Shown here one piece after another: positions 54,078 through 64,000 of a stretch of 64,000 bases of DNA; the first letter of the stretch is position 1, and the number at the start of each line of letters is the position of its first letter. The position numbers and the translations under genes were made by a program. A model generated the notes under the pieces. It saw nothing but the letters and a program-made list of their open reading frames with translations, was not told the origin of the DNA and searched no databases. Origin of the DNA: an uncultured Alphaproteobacteria bacterium (GTDB lineage Bacteria; Pseudomonadota; Alphaproteobacteria; RF32; CAG-239); assembly GCA_944391445.1 (NCBI GenBank), contig CALXTL010000010.1, positions 1 through 64,000 of the forward strand, written 5' to 3'.

Positions 54078-56870
54078 TTATTCTTCAGCCTCGACATCAG
54101 GTTCTTCAACGGATGATTCCTCTGTATCCTCATCCGCATCAGCAACACTCTCGCCCAAGACTTCAGATCCGGTTTCATCTTCAAGTTCTTCATCATCACC
54201 GGCGTCCGCATCCAGCCAGGTCACCGAAACGACCTTTTCGCCTTCAGCCGTCCTGAACAAAATCACGCCCTGCGTCTTACGCCCGGCAATACGAATATCG
54301 CTCACCGGCATCCGGATAAGTTTACCGGCATCGGTCACCATCATAATCTGATTATTGTCCTCAATCGGAAATGAACTGGCAATTTCCTTATTGCGGGCAG
54401 ACATTTCCATATTGGCAATTCCCTGCCCGCCGCGTCCTGTCACGCGATATTCATAAGATGAAGACCTTTTGCCATAACCGGTCGTCGTGACCGAAAGAAT
54501 AAATTGTTCTTCGGCCTTCATCTGCTCGTATGTTTCGCGGCTCATATGGCTAAAGTCAGGTGTTTGGTCGTCGTTCTCCATACGTTTGAGACGGAAATAT
54601 TCTTCCCGTTCCTCGGTTGTCGCCTCACAATGCTTCAGTATCGACATGGAAATGACGTCGTCTCCCTCCGCCAATTTGATACCGCGTACACCGGTTGAGT
54701 TTCGTCCGACAAATACACGCACGTCGGTCACCGGGAAACGGATGCATTTACCGCTGCGCGCGGCCAGCATAACATCGTTGTCTTCCTGGCAAATACGAAC
54801 ATTAATCAGTTTGTCGCCGTCATCAAGCTTCATGGCAATCTTGCCGTTGGACTGGATATTAACAAAATCCGTCAACATATTGCGGCGAACATTACCTTTT
54901 CGGGTAGCAAACATAATCGACATATTCTGGCATTCAGCCTCGTTTTCCGGAAGTTTCATCACGGTTGTAATCGTCTCACCCGGATCCAGCGGCAGCAGAT
55001 TGATAAACGGTTTGCCTTTGGATGTTGGCGATCCGAGCGGCAGTTTGTAAACCTTCATTTTATATACATACCCGAGCGATGAGAAAAACAGCACCGGCGT
55101 ATGCGTTGAAGCCACGAACAAACGGGTAACAAAATCCTCATCCTTGGTAGACATCCCAGACTTTCCTTTGCCGCCGCGTTTTTGCGCTTTATACGCATTC
55201 AAAGGCACACGTTTAATATAACCGGCCTCTGTCACCGTCACCACCATTTCCTCGCGCTGGATCAGAGATTCAACATCGGTATCATACTCAATATCTTCAA
55301 TCTTGGAACGGCGCGGTGTCGCGTATTCATCTTTAATAACAACCAGCTCATCGCGCATAATTGCATAGAGCTTCTCGCGGGAAGACAAAATGGACAGACA
55401 TTCTTTGATCTCATCGCCAAGAGATACCAATTCCTCATGAATTTTATCACGCTCAAGCCCTGTCAACCGTTGTAGTTTCAAATCCAAAATCGCGCGGGCT
55501 TGCGCTTCCGACAAACGATACGTACCGTTCTCAACTTTGCGATCCGGTTCGTCAATCAGTTTGACCAACGCTTCGACATCGCCGGCCGGCCAGGCTTTGG
55601 CCAACAAAGCGTCTTTTGCCTCTTGCGGGTTCGGCGAAGTGCGGATCAGCTCAATCACGGGATCAATATTTTCAACCGCAATAGCCAATCCCACCAAGGT
55701 ATGCGCCCGATCGCGCGCCTTGCCAAGCTCAAAAATCGTCCGCCGGCGGATAACCTCCTCGCGAAACTCAATAAAGGCGGCAATAATTTCTTTCAAATTC
55801 ATCATCATCGGCCGGCCGTTATAAATAGCCAGCATATTCATACCGAAACTGGTTTGCAGCGAAGTATATTTATAAAGCTGATTCAACACCACATCGGCCT
55901 GAAAATCGCGTTTAACCTCAATTACCACGCGCACTCCTTGACGATCGGACTCATCGCGAATTTCTGCAATGCCTTCAATCTTCTTTTCTTTTACCAGCTC
56001 GGCAATACGGGTGATCATCGCCGCTTTATTGACCTGATAAGGAATTTCATGAACAATGATCGCTTCTTTGTCTTTATGCAATTCCTCAATGGTGCATTTA
56101 GCGCGCATCACCACTGAACCACGGCCGGTTAGATAAGCAGATTTAGCGCCGGCATAGCCCAAAATCAAACCACCCGTCGGGAAATCAGGTCCGGGTATAA
56201 TTTTGATCATATCTTCAATCGGGATATCGGGATTATCAATATAAGCACAACAGGCGTCAATCACTTCGCCAAGATTGTGCGGCGGAATATTCGTGGCCAT
56301 ACCCACCGCAATACCATTGGCTCCGTTAACCAGCAGATTGGGATACCGCGCCGGTAAAACGGAAGGTTCTTGCAGACTTTCGTCATAGTTGGGCATAAAG
56401 TCGACAGTATCCTTGTCAATATCATCAATCAGGGCATGCGCTACTTTGGCCAGTCTTGCCTCGGTATAACGCATGGCGGCGGCACTGTCGCCGTCCATTG
56501 ACCCGAAGTTGCCCTGTCCGTCGATCAGCGGCACCCGCATTGAAAACGGCTGAGCCATGCGCACCATAGCTTCATAAACCGAAGAATCGCCGTGCGGATG
56601 ATATTTACCAAGCACATCACCGACAATACGCGCCGACTTGCGAAACGGACGATTATAATCATAACCGTTTTCATATGCCGAATAAATAATGCGGCGGTGG
56701 ACCGGTTTTAAGCCGTCGCGGACGTCGGGCAGCGCGCGCGACACAATCACACTCATTGCGTAATCAAGATACGAGCGTCGCATTTCCTCGGAAATTTCAA
56801 TCGGAGAAATATCTTTGCCGACATCAATCGGATTGACGGCCAACGCCTTGTTTTCGGTCTCTTCAGTCAC
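54078..56870 (-). CDS. gyrA: DNA gyrase subunit A
   Basis: A 930-residue type II topoisomerase subunit. The N-terminal breakage-reunion domain has [19 protein letters not shown], with Ser and Glu at the positions linked to quinolone resistance in other bacteria, and the catalytic Tyr in [10 protein letters not shown] (about 130). The C-terminal pinwheel domain begins with the GyrA box in [10 protein letters not shown]. An acidic tail ends the protein. The start is GTG with AAGGG upstream. The Ser/Glu pair is the wild-type-like arrangement. Confidence 0.98.
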   Translation of the reverse strand: MTEETENKALAVNPIDVGKDISPIEISEEMRRSYLDYAMSVIVSRALPDVRDGLKPVHRRIIYSAYENGYDYNRPFRKSARIVGDVLGKYHPHGDSSVYEAMVRMAQPFSMRVPLIDGQGNFGSMDGDSAAAMRYTEARLAKVAHALIDDIDKDTVDFMPNYDESLQEPSVLPARYPNLLVNGANGIAVGMATNIPPHNLGEVIDACCAYIDNPDIPIEDMIKIIPGPDFPTGGLILGYAGAKSAYLTGRGSVVMRAKCTIEELHKDKEAIIVHEIPYQVNKAAMITRIAELVKEKKIEGIAEIRDESDRQGVRVVIEVKRDFQADVVLNQLYKYTSLQTSFGMNMLAIYNGRPMMMNLKEIIAAFIEFREEVIRRRTIFELGKARDRAHTLVGLAIAVENIDPVIELIRTSPNPQEAKDALLAKAWPAGDVEALVKLIDEPDRKVENGTYRLSEAQARAILDLKLQRLTGLERDKIHEELVSLGDEIKECLSILSSREKLYAIMRDELVVIKDEYATPRRSKIEDIEYDTDVESLIQREEMVVTVTEAGYIKRVPLNAYKAQKRGGKGKSGMSTKDEDFVTRLFVASTHTPVLFFSSLGYVYKMKVYKLPLGSPTSKGKPFINLLPLDPGETITTVMKLPENEAECQNMSIMFATRKGNVRRNMLTDFVNIQSNGKIAMKLDDGDKLINVRICQEDNDVMLAARSGKCIRFPVTDVRVFVGRNSTGVRGIKLAEGDDVISMSILKHCEATTEEREEYFRLKRMENDDQTPDFSHMSRETYEQMKAEEQFILSVTTTGYGKRSSSYEYRVTGRGGQGIANMEMSARNKEIASSFPIEDNNQIMMVTDAGKLIRMPVSDIRIAGRKTQGVILFRTAEGEKVVSVTWLDADAGDDEELEDETGSEVLGESVADADEDTEESSVEEPDVEAEE

Positions 56871-56990
56871 TTTTTCATCCCTTTATCTAAAATTACAAAC
56901 TGGCGGCATTTTAGCAAAATATTGCCATCCGCACCAACAAATAATCAGACTTATGCCCAAGATAAAATGCCATTTTCGTGTCTGTGGTCA

Positions 56991-57037
56991 AAAAAAAGGC
57001 CTTAAAATCGATATTAGATTTTAAAGCCTCAAAAAAA
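56991..57037. terminator. Bidirectional terminator
   Basis: AGGC-TTAAAATC and GATTTTAA-GCCT form a stem around ATATTA-type bases, flanked by A and T runs. It lies between gyrA and the 57076 gene, both on the minus strand. Confidence 0.8.
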
Positions 57038-57075
57038 GTTAACGCCAAAACATCTCAGGCGCCGTTTTTTCCCCC

Positions 57076-58839
57076 TTAGCGGCCGCCTCGTTCTTTAGCG
57101 GCAACATTGGTCTGTACCGCACCGGCAGAAGCATTTTCCTGTTTCTCCCTTTTTTCACGCTCCTTCGCACGCAAAGCAGTAATGCTCTGCGGCTCCTGAA
57201 ATTGTGAATAAGACAAAACCCGGCCGCCGGAAGAAACATAAAAACGCGCATCCGGTTCAATATCAATAGCTGCGGTCGAATTACTTTCTTTGGCGTGCTC
57301 CTGCTGGTGTTTGGTCAGCTTTTCTTTGTCCGGCGCCTTAAACTCGACAAATAACAAGAAATTCCGCCCGTCATTAATATCTGTCTTTGGATCAAGCTGA
57401 GCAGCCATTTTCACCGGAACTTTATGATGCATGTTAATCTCAAACGGCTTGTTTATTCCTTCAAAATTCGGATTATAATCTCCGCGCTGACACAGGGCCT
57501 CAACCCATTTGTCATAATAAGCGCCAAAACCGTTTTTCTGAAAATCACTGCTGACCGAGCGATAAACCTTGGTACATTCGGTTGCAAAATCTTTATAATC
57601 CGAATATTGCTCCTGAAAATAATTTTTCCAAACCCGTGGCAAAACCGTCAGATGGTCAGTTTTAACCGCCTTAAATTCCAATGCCTTGGCAGCTTCGTTA
57701 ATTGTTTTGCCCTTGTCAAGTTCCTGAGCAAACAAATGGCCGACCGCCAGCATCAAACCAACTTTCTGCGCCTGTTTCTGATACGGAGAAACAATATCTT
57801 CATCTCGGCAGATATCTCTGAGATACGTCGGTTTGCCGTTCTGATTGGCGGCATTCCACTCTTTTTGCAAAACCCGGGCCGCATCAAAACTGTTCATATA
57901 AGGAAAATCGCTCTCGGAAAGGCCGCTGCTTTTCAATTTGCGTTTTACCTTCTCTTTGACATCCGCACCATATGTCCCCTGAATAATATCCAGCATATCA
58001 TTTACGTTCAAGGAAGGCGGCGTGTTTTCGCTTTTTGTTTTTTTCTTGCTTTTGATATTATAAACATTTCCGTAATGCTGTACGAAATAATCGCTGTACT
58101 GTGCCGATGAAAATTGTTTTCCCGGCAAATAAAAACATCCCGCCGCCATACAACGAAACAGATGATTATCCGCGCCAAACGTACTGCCCTGAGAAACTGA
58201 ACTCATATATCTTTCTAAAATGGCATCAAGATCCAATCCGGGCGATTTCCGTTTACGTTCGTCCAGTTTCTCCAGTAAAAGAGCCTGCGCCGATTTATAA
58301 TCAATAGAACGTTTCAACACTTCATTAAGATGCGTCAGTTTTTCAATGATCATCTTGTCAAAGGCCGGATTCTTAGCCGGATAATCGGCACACATATAAT
58401 CGGCGAGCAGAGTCAGATATTTATCGGCCCAACCGCCGAGCTGACCGCCCGGCCCCCACAATTTACCGGCAACCATATCACCCCAGCGCAACATTTGCTG
58501 TTCCTGCGTCTGCGGTTCTTGTTTGATTTTCCTTTTGCGTTTGCCGCCGAGCAGCTCTTCCATATTGGCAGCCAGATCTTTGCCGGAAGATTTGAAATAT
58601 TCATTAAAATCGTTCCACCAGGTCTTTTCTTGTTCCCTTAATTTGTCGCATTTATCAAGAGCCTCATAATGCGCATCAACATCATATGTTGGATCTTTTT
58701 GTTTGTCCTTGGCTTTTTCGCTCGTGCAGATCTGTTCGTTTCGGCGAAGCTCATCGCCCCAATACCGCAGATCAATCAGCATACTCACCACATACAGGCG
58801 TTGTGTCTGAGGCGTATAAAAAGTGGTTGACGTATTCAT
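57076..58839 (-). CDS. Large unknown protein with an HNH-like C-terminus
   Basis: A 587-residue protein with no signal peptide and no transmembrane segment. It is very charged, with Lys/Glu-rich parts (about 40-120) and a helical middle. Near residue 475 the pattern NMHHKVPVKMAAQL is followed by DGRNFLLF (about 495-502) and KHQQEHAKES (about 518-527). This His-His, Asn and His-x3-His arrangement fits an HNH-type metal site. ATG at 58839 has CGGAG upstream. No known family; a nuclease or toxin-like effector is possible but unproven. Neighbours give no clear partner. Confidence 0.7.
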   Translation of the reverse strand: MNTSTTFYTPQTQRLYVVSMLIDLRYWGDELRRNEQICTSEKAKDKQKDPTYDVDAHYEALDKCDKLREQEKTWWNDFNEYFKSSGKDLAANMEELLGGKRKRKIKQEPQTQEQQMLRWGDMVAGKLWGPGGQLGGWADKYLTLLADYMCADYPAKNPAFDKMIIEKLTHLNEVLKRSIDYKSAQALLLEKLDERKRKSPGLDLDAILERYMSSVSQGSTFGADNHLFRCMAAGCFYLPGKQFSSAQYSDYFVQHYGNVYNIKSKKKTKSENTPPSLNVNDMLDIIQGTYGADVKEKVKRKLKSSGLSESDFPYMNSFDAARVLQKEWNAANQNGKPTYLRDICRDEDIVSPYQKQAQKVGLMLAVGHLFAQELDKGKTINEAAKALEFKAVKTDHLTVLPRVWKNYFQEQYSDYKDFATECTKVYRSVSSDFQKNGFGAYYDKWVEALCQRGDYNPNFEGINKPFEINMHHKVPVKMAAQLDPKTDINDGRNFLLFVEFKAPDKEKLTKHQQEHAKESNSTAAIDIEPDARFYVSSGGRVLSYSQFQEPQSITALRAKEREKREKQENASAGAVQTNVAAKERGGR

Positions 58840-58930
58840 CTTTTTCAAACTCCGTATCTGTTATTTCTATCATACAGGATAAATCACTTGGTCGCAACAT
58901 TTTTAGCCAAAATATACAAAAAAAATATTA

Positions 58931-58959
58931 TTGACAAAAACCTGCAAATAAGCTATAGT
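58931..58959 (+). promoter_or_regulatory. Near-consensus sigma-70 promoter
   Basis: TTGACA, 17 bases, TATAGT. This is a perfect -35 and nearly perfect -10 with ideal spacing. The start site would be near 58966, so the coding start of the downstream gene must be after that, at 58994. Confidence 0.85.
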
Positions 58960-58993
58960 GGCGCCTGGTAAAAAATTATTAAAAAATAATAAA

Positions 58994-59362
58994 ATGAAAA
59001 AGAAAAAACCAAACTTCTTTACCAAGAAGTTTTTTTCAAGAACTTTTAACTTGCCGGAAAACAAAGTCGGACAATGGGGCATCCTCAAAAATGAAGGCAA
59101 ATTATCCCCTTGCCTGATGTTGCGCAAAGAGCAAAACGTCATCGACCTGCTCGCCGGGGAGTTTAAAACCTGCAAAGACCTGTCCTGGACAAAAACCTTT
59201 GCTGAACCGGCACAAATCAGCCGTGAAAAAAACGAGATTATCTTTACCGCAAAAATCAAAGGTGAAGAGGTCTCGGTAAAATTTGAAAAAAAGTTATTGG
59301 AAGAAATATATACCCGCCGCACATACCTGCCGGGTATAACCGAGAAAATAACTTTTTTCTAA
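58994..59362 (+). CDS. Unknown small basic protein
   Basis: A 122-residue protein that opens with Lys-rich MKKKKPNFF. It has no signal peptide. The middle (about 25-80) contains VGQWGILKNEGKLSPCLML and a single Cys pair separated by 21 residues; the end is Lys/Glu-rich and ends ITEKITFF. There is no ribosome site before the ATG, so translation may be leader-limited; the promoter upstream is strong. The product may be an abundant basic protein. No family recognised. Confidence 0.65.
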   Translation: MKKKKPNFFTKKFFSRTFNLPENKVGQWGILKNEGKLSPCLMLRKEQNVIDLLAGEFKTCKDLSWTKTFAEPAQISREKNEIIFTAKIKGEEVSVKFEKKLLEEIYTRRTYLPGITEKITFF

Positions 59363-59364
59363 AA

Positions 59365-59408
59365 AAAACGGAGCTTCCGCCTTCCCGGGCTGAAACTCCG
59401 TTTTTTTT
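59365..59408. terminator. Bidirectional terminator
   Basis: AACGGAG and CTCCGTT form a stem with a larger GC-rich internal part, flanked by A and T runs, between the 58994 gene and ssb. Confidence 0.85.
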
Positions 59409-59421
59409 AATTTAAAATATA

Positions 59422-59895
59422 TCAGAACGGAATATCATCATCCAGATCGGCTGCCGGCGCCGCACCTCCTGCCGGTGCGGAATCCCAACCGGAAGAAGAA
59501 CCTGTGGAAAAGACATCATTGCCGCCAGCCGGAACACCGTCACCTTTGGCATCAAGCAACACCAGATTACCGCTAAAATTTTGCAAAACAACTTCGGTGG
59601 TATAACGTTCCTGACCATTGGGATCTTCCCACTTACGGGTCTGCAATTGTCCTTCCAGATAAACTTTCGAACCTTTATGCAGATATTTTTCTGCCACATC
59701 AGCCAGCTGTGGGTTAAAAATCACCACCCGGTGCCATTCAGTGCGATCGCGCCGCTCTCCGGAGAGCTTATCTCTCCAGGTATCGGAAGTTGCAACATTC
59801 AGATTAACAATTTTTGTACCGCTCTGCGTATTGCTTACTTTGGGATCGGCGCCCAAATTGCCGACCAGAATCACTTTATTGATGCTTCCTGCCAT
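59422..59895 (-). CDS. ssb: Single-stranded DNA-binding protein
   Basis: A 157-residue SSB. The OB fold covers the N-terminal ~110 residues and begins SINKVILVGNLGADPKV. A Gly/Ala-rich linker follows, and the protein ends DLDDDIPF, the acidic tail that docks repair and replication partners. No clear LexA box lies upstream. Confidence 0.97.
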   Translation of the reverse strand: MAGSINKVILVGNLGADPKVSNTQSGTKIVNLNVATSDTWRDKLSGERRDRTEWHRVVIFNPQLADVAEKYLHKGSKVYLEGQLQTRKWEDPNGQERYTTEVVLQNFSGNLVLLDAKGDGVPAGGNDVFSTGSSSGWDSAPAGGAAPAADLDDDIPF

Positions 59896-59968
59896 TGTCT
59901 TTATACCTTTACATACGCGTTAAAACTTTTTCCACTATACATGATTCTTTTGAGATTAAAACACTCTT

Positions 59969-61081
59969 TCAATAAACCTGTGTATATTCTTTGCCGCGAA
60001 AACCGTAAATGCCGTAAGGTGCCGGAGAAGCGGAAGTTCCGGAAGCAAAGCTGATATTTCCCCAGGGCAGACCGATTTTTCCTGATCCGGCTGTTGCAAC
60101 AACTTTGTCATAATCAAAGGTTTCGGCCTTCAATACCAGGCTTTTCCACAAACTCACGCTCAGATAGCCGTAAACACCGAGCCCGCGCGGCTCAAGCCCG
60201 TGCAAACGCAGCCTCACCAGTGTCGGCGCAAAGCGCGGATTGTCTTTCAGGCTGTCCAGTCCGAGAAAATACAATTCTTTTTGCCCGGCATCAACAATAT
60301 CGGCATAGTCTTCTCGCAGATTATAGCGGTCCGTAAAGACCGGCGTGCCGTTTTTCATATCTCCGATTTCATGCGTCAGCCGGGCCGTTTCTTCCGATTC
60401 TCCAAGGATATATACAACCTGACCGATCTGTAATATATCGCGGGCCAGACGGGCATAATCGTTGCCATAATGAGCAAAATTATAGCTGACAAGCCGCCCA
60501 GACATTCCTGCATCAGCAAATTTCTGCTGTAAAACAGCCGCAATTTCTACTGCCGAACGGATATCTCCGTCATAAACCACGGCCACATTCCAATTCATGA
60601 ATTTCATCTTGTAATATTCAAAAAATTTATCGGCCTGCGCGCTGCGGCGTCCGGTAAGTCTGAGCAGCCCGGCATACGGCACCGTCAGTTTTTCGTCATC
60701 CGCCGGCAACGGCATAATTTGCAGGATTTTCCCTTTGGCATAAATACCGGCCACTTCCGCAAACTGATTGGCGCAATAAGGACCAATAACCAGGCTCATT
60801 TTATCTTCCGCCGAAGAATTAACCGCCATCATCTGCGCCATGGAGATATTAAACCGGTCATCGCATTGATCGTCTACCTCTATCAGATTGATGCTTTGCC
60901 CGAGCAGTCCGCCCTGCGCATTAATTTCGGCAACAGCCGCCCGTACGCCGGCAGCCAAATCTGCGGCCGTCACGCTGTAATCGCCGCTTTTAGGCGCAAT
61001 CACTGCAATATTGACCGCTGCTGAAACCGCCCGGCCCCAACACAACCCGGCCATCAAAGTAAAAATAAATTTTTTTATCAT
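59969..61081 (-). CDS. Periplasmic binding protein, Leu/Ile/Val type
   Basis: A 370-residue exported protein. A signal peptide (about 1-21) precedes a periplasmic binding fold of the Peripla_BP_6 class, with VNIAVIAPKSGDYSVTAADLAAGV, VIGPYCANQ and VVYDGDIRSAV as marks. The C-terminus contains GLEPRGLGVYGYLSVSLW. Such proteins feed ABC uptake systems for branched-chain amino acids or amides, but no permease or ATPase genes accompany it here, so it may serve a distant transporter or be a sensor. ATG at 61081 was chosen to start the signal peptide. Confidence 0.85.
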   Translation of the reverse strand: MIKKFIFTLMAGLCWGRAVSAAVNIAVIAPKSGDYSVTAADLAAGVRAAVAEINAQGGLLGQSINLIEVDDQCDDRFNISMAQMMAVNSSAEDKMSLVIGPYCANQFAEVAGIYAKGKILQIMPLPADDEKLTVPYAGLLRLTGRRSAQADKFFEYYKMKFMNWNVAVVYDGDIRSAVEIAAVLQQKFADAGMSGRLVSYNFAHYGNDYARLARDILQIGQVVYILGESEETARLTHEIGDMKNGTPVFTDRYNLREDYADIVDAGQKELYFLGLDSLKDNPRFAPTLVRLRLHGLEPRGLGVYGYLSVSLWKSLVLKAETFDYDKVVATAGSGKIGLPWGNISFASGTSASPAPYGIYGFRGKEYTQVY

Positions 61082-61229
61082 AAAAACAATATACTGGTTA
61101 CGGATAACCGGCATAGTAGCACCGGATTTCGTTTTTGCAAGTTTTTTTATTAAACCGGACGTTTACGTATCTTAAATATTGCCTTCTGCAAGAAAATTGG
61201 CTATATTGAGCGGCCGAGGAGAAAAAGAC

Positions 61230-64000
61230 ATGAGCAGCGATTATATCGAAATCAAAGGAGCCCGTGAACACAATTTGAAAAACGTCAGCCTCTGTATTCC
61301 TAAAAACAAGCTGACCGTCATCACCGGGCTGTCCGGATCAGGCAAATCATCTCTTGCTTTTGACACAATTTATGCTGAAGGTCAGCGTCGTTATGTCGAA
61401 AGTTTGTCTTCTTACGCACGGCAATTTCTCGATCTGATGAAAAAGCCCGACGTCGATTCGCTTGAAGGTTTGTCTCCGGCCATCTCGATTGAACAAAAGA
61501 CCACCTCGCATAATCCGCGCTCGACCGTCGGCACCGTTACCGAAATTTATGACTACATGCGTCTGCTTTGGGCGCGTGCCGGCACGCCGTACTCTCCCGC
61601 CACCGGCCTGCCAATTGAATCGCAAACAGTCTCGCAAATGGTAGACCGGATACTGGCCATGCCCGAAGGCACCAAACTTTTGCTGCTGGCACCGATTGCC
61701 CGCGGAAAAAAAGGTGAATTCAAAAAAGAAATTGAAACTCTGCAAAAACGAGGCTTTCAACGTCTTAAAATCGACGGACAAATTTATGATATTGAGGAAG
61801 CTCCCGAGCTGAACAAAAATCAAAAACACGATATTGAAGTCGTTGTTGACCGCCTCATCGTCAAAGACGGTTTAGCTGAACGCTTGGCCCAGTCGGTTGA
61901 AACAGCGCTTGGTCTGAGCGATGGTCTGTTATTTGCCGAAAATGCCCTTACCGGCGAACGCACCACTTTTTCTTCCAAATTTGCCTGTCCTGTTTCCGGA
62001 TTTACAATTGAAGAAATTGAACCACGCCTCTTCTCTTTCAACAACCCCTATGGCGCCTGCCCGCATTGCGAAGGGATCGGAGCCAAACTTTATATGGACC
62101 CGCAATTGGTTGTCCCGAACGTGAATTTATCAATTGCCAAAGGCGCAATTGCACCTTGGTTTAACCGTCGCCACGGTTTTTTCACCGATACGCTGTCTTC
62201 TCTGTGCCGCTATCTCGAAATTTCCGAAGAGACCCCGTGGAAAGATCTTCCGCAACAAGCCAAAGACATCATTTTATACGGTTCCGGCAACGAACCCGTG
62301 CCAATGTTTTTTCCGCATTTTCAAACATACAAGCCATTTGAAGGTGTCATCCCCAACATGGAGCGTCGTTTTCTGGAGACGGATTCTATGGCTTCTCGTG
62401 AAGAATTGGCGCGTTATCAATCGGCCGCCCCTTGCGAATTCTGCGGCGGCAAACGCCTCAAACCTGAAGCTCTGGCTGTTAAAATTGGCGGTCTCGACAT
62501 TATCGAAGCTTCAGAACTCTCCATCAAAAAAGCACTGGTGTGGTTCCGCGGGATCGGCCCGACGCTCTCACCCAAAAAGCAGGAAATTGCCGCCAAGATC
62601 CTCAAAGAAATCATTGAACGACTCAGCTTTTTAAACAATGTCGGCCTGGATTATCTGAATCTTTCCCGCCAGTCGGGTACACTGTCTGGCGGTGAAGCCC
62701 AGCGTATTCGTCTGGCTTCGCAGATCGGTTCGGGTTTAACCGGCGTGCTCTATGTCTTGGACGAACCATCCATCGGTCTGCACCAACGCGACAATGATCG
62801 TCTATTGGAAACGCTCACCCGTTTGCGCGACATCGGCAACACCGTCATTGTTGTCGAACATGATGAAGACGCCATTCGCACCGCCGACTATCTGGTTGAC
62901 ATGGGTCCGGGAGCCGGCAGTCAGGGCGGAGAAATCGTTGCCAAAGGCACGCCGACGGAAGTCTTCAAAAACAAAAACAGTCTCACCGCTCAATATCTCA
63001 ATGGTGAAAAAGTCATCACCATTCCGGCCAAACGCCGCAAAGGCAACGGCAAATTCATCGGTCTCAAAGGCGCGCGCACCAATAATCTTAAAAATGTGGA
63101 TGTCAAAATTCCGCTTGGCACATTCACCTGTGTCACCGGTGTTTCCGGAGGCGGGAAATCATCGTTAATTCTGGAAACTTTGTGCAAAGCGCTAAATAAA
63201 GAAATCAACGGTTCGCGCGAACCGGCCGGTATTTATGACAAGCTGACCGGCGCCGAAAATATTGACAAAATCATCAACATCGATCAGTCGCCGATCGGTC
63301 GTACACCACGGTCCAACCCGGCCACATACACCGGATTGTTTGATCACATCCGCACCTGGTTTTCCGGCTTGCCTGAAGCCAAAGCCCGTGGTTATTCGGC
63401 CGGGCGTTTTTCTTTCAATGTGCCGGGCGGCCGCTGTGAAGCCTGCAAAGGCGACGGCGTCACCAAAATAGAAATGAATTTTATGGCCGACGTCTACGTT
63501 GAATGTGATGTCTGCAAAGGCAAACGCTTCAACCGTGAGACTTTGGAAATACGCTACAAAGACAAATCCATTGCCGACGTACTGGACATGACCGTTGATG
63601 AAGCTTTTGACTTTTTCAATGCCATCCCGGCCATCAAAAACAGACTTGAGCTTCTGCGCAAAGTCGGCCTCGGCTATATCAAGCTCGGCCAGCCGGCCAC
63701 CACGCTTTCCGGCGGAGAGGCTCAGCGTGTCAAATTGTCCAAAGAACTGTCCAAACGCGCCACCGGCAAAACGCTGTATATTCTCGACGAGCCGACCACC
63801 GGCCTGCATTTCGAAGACATCAACAAACTGCTTAAGGTCCTGCAGGCGCTGGTTGACCAGGGCAATTCGATTATCGTAATCGAGCATAATCTGGACGTCA
63901 TCAAAGTAGCCGATCACATCATTGATCTCGGCCCGGAAGGTGGTGACGGCGGCGGCAAAATCATTGCCCAAGGCACACCCGAAGAAGTATCTAAATCCGA
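61230..64000 (+). CDS. uvrA: Excinuclease ABC subunit A (partial, 3' end missing)
   Basis: UvrA, the damage-scanning ATPase of nucleotide excision repair, about 923 of an expected ~950 residues. First ABC: Walker [10 protein letters not shown] (about 31-39) and signature LSGGEAQRI. Second ABC: Walker [10 protein letters not shown] (about 635) and [10 protein letters not shown] zinc site CEACKGDG...CDVCKG lies in the second half. At about residue 251 the first zinc site reads Cys-Pro-Val-Ser instead of Cys-x2-Cys, the usual alphaproteobacterial variant. GAGGAG precedes the ATG. No LexA box is seen in the leader. It is open at the right edge of the window. Confidence 0.98.
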   Translation, partial: MSSDYIEIKGAREHNLKNVSLCIPKNKLTVITGLSGSGKSSLAFDTIYAEGQRRYVESLSSYARQFLDLMKKPDVDSLEGLSPAISIEQKTTSHNPRSTVGTVTEIYDYMRLLWARAGTPYSPATGLPIESQTVSQMVDRILAMPEGTKLLLLAPIARGKKGEFKKEIETLQKRGFQRLKIDGQIYDIEEAPELNKNQKHDIEVVVDRLIVKDGLAERLAQSVETALGLSDGLLFAENALTGERTTFSSKFACPVSGFTIEEIEPRLFSFNNPYGACPHCEGIGAKLYMDPQLVVPNVNLSIAKGAIAPWFNRRHGFFTDTLSSLCRYLEISEETPWKDLPQQAKDIILYGSGNEPVPMFFPHFQTYKPFEGVIPNMERRFLETDSMASREELARYQSAAPCEFCGGKRLKPEALAVKIGGLDIIEASELSIKKALVWFRGIGPTLSPKKQEIAAKILKEIIERLSFLNNVGLDYLNLSRQSGTLSGGEAQRIRLASQIGSGLTGVLYVLDEPSIGLHQRDNDRLLETLTRLRDIGNTVIVVEHDEDAIRTADYLVDMGPGAGSQGGEIVAKGTPTEVFKNKNSLTAQYLNGEKVITIPAKRRKGNGKFIGLKGARTNNLKNVDVKIPLGTFTCVTGVSGGGKSSLILETLCKALNKEINGSREPAGIYDKLTGAENIDKIINIDQSPIGRTPRSNPATYTGLFDHIRTWFSGLPEAKARGYSAGRFSFNVPGGRCEACKGDGVTKIEMNFMADVYVECDVCKGKRFNRETLEIRYKDKSIADVLDMTVDEAFDFFNAIPAIKNRLELLRKVGLGYIKLGQPATTLSGGEAQRVKLSKELSKRATGKTLYILDEPTTGLHFEDINKLLKVLQALVDQGNSIIVIEHNLDVIKVADHIIDLGPEGGDGGGKIIAQGTPEEVSKS

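Noticed and set aside
61267-61282. GAAC-N7-GAAA inside uvrA as a LexA box
   Set aside because: It is within the coding sequence, has a mismatch at the last base and is not in a promoter position.

Overview
The window looks like chromosomal DNA of an alphaproteobacterium, most likely a host- or gut-associated uncultured lineage; that placement is inference. It rests on a GatCAB amidotransferase set, an endonuclease-type MutL, a short DUF3035/BamF-like lipoprotein, the UvrA variant with Cys-Pro-Val-Ser in its first zinc site, a GAAC-N7-GAAC SOS box ahead of recA, and moderate GC with AT-rich accessory patches. Most of the window is housekeeping DNA in tight, often overlapping operons. Five tRNA genes (Ser-GCT, Leu-GAG, a CAT-anticodon tRNA, Cys-GCA, Asn-GTT) are present.

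Layout. 1-10 kb, minus strand: lspA, bamF-like, two M16 peptidases, pgi, mutL and a ZIP transporter in one very tight run, then mgtE and tRNA-Leu. 9.5-13 kb: DUF502 membrane protein, recJ and an OmpA-type lipoprotein. 13-22.6 kb: a small unknown protein and a DUF192 lipoprotein (plus), fabI-sppA-gatC-gatA-gatB (minus), then yihY and recA (plus) with the SOS box. 22.7-29.1 kb: an envelope-glycan locus with a GT4 glycosyltransferase and an ankyrin protein, followed by a minus-strand operon of a second glycosyltransferase, a hexapeptide acyltransferase interrupted at a G9 tract, and a ferredoxin/FrhB-pyruvyl transferase fusion carrying a heptamer repeat. 29.2-34.2 kb: an accessory patch with a small membrane protein, a KAP P-loop NTPase, a HAD-like fragment, a CAT tRNA, unknown proteins, an inositol-phosphatase-like protein and a DUF1847 protein. 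34.2-38.8 kb: yqeY-dnaG-rpoD. 38.9-42 kb: envelope proteins (periplasmic unknown, DUF4105, DUF3015). 42.2-47.5 kb: greA and trxB (plus) facing murF-nrdR-nusB-def-fmt (minus).

47.5-48.5 kb is the most unusual non-coding stretch. It holds two families of tandem intergenic repeats, then what reads as a diversity-generating retroelement (DGR) remnant: an asparagine-codon-saturated template-repeat-like sequence followed by the first ~35 codons of a reverse-transcriptase-like gene, cut off where glyA begins. No catalytic RT domain and no variable target gene are visible here.

48.5-64 kb: rpiB-glyA, tRNA-Cys and tRNA-Asn with a duplicated tRNA-end/terminator segment, an autotransporter, an unknown protein paralogous to one at 31.8 kb, a tautomerase-like protein, a DUF212/PAP2-like protein, gyrA, a 587-residue unknown protein with an HNH-like C-terminus, a small protein with a near-consensus promoter, ssb, a Leu/Ile/Val-binding-protein-like periplasmic protein, and uvrA running off the end of the window.
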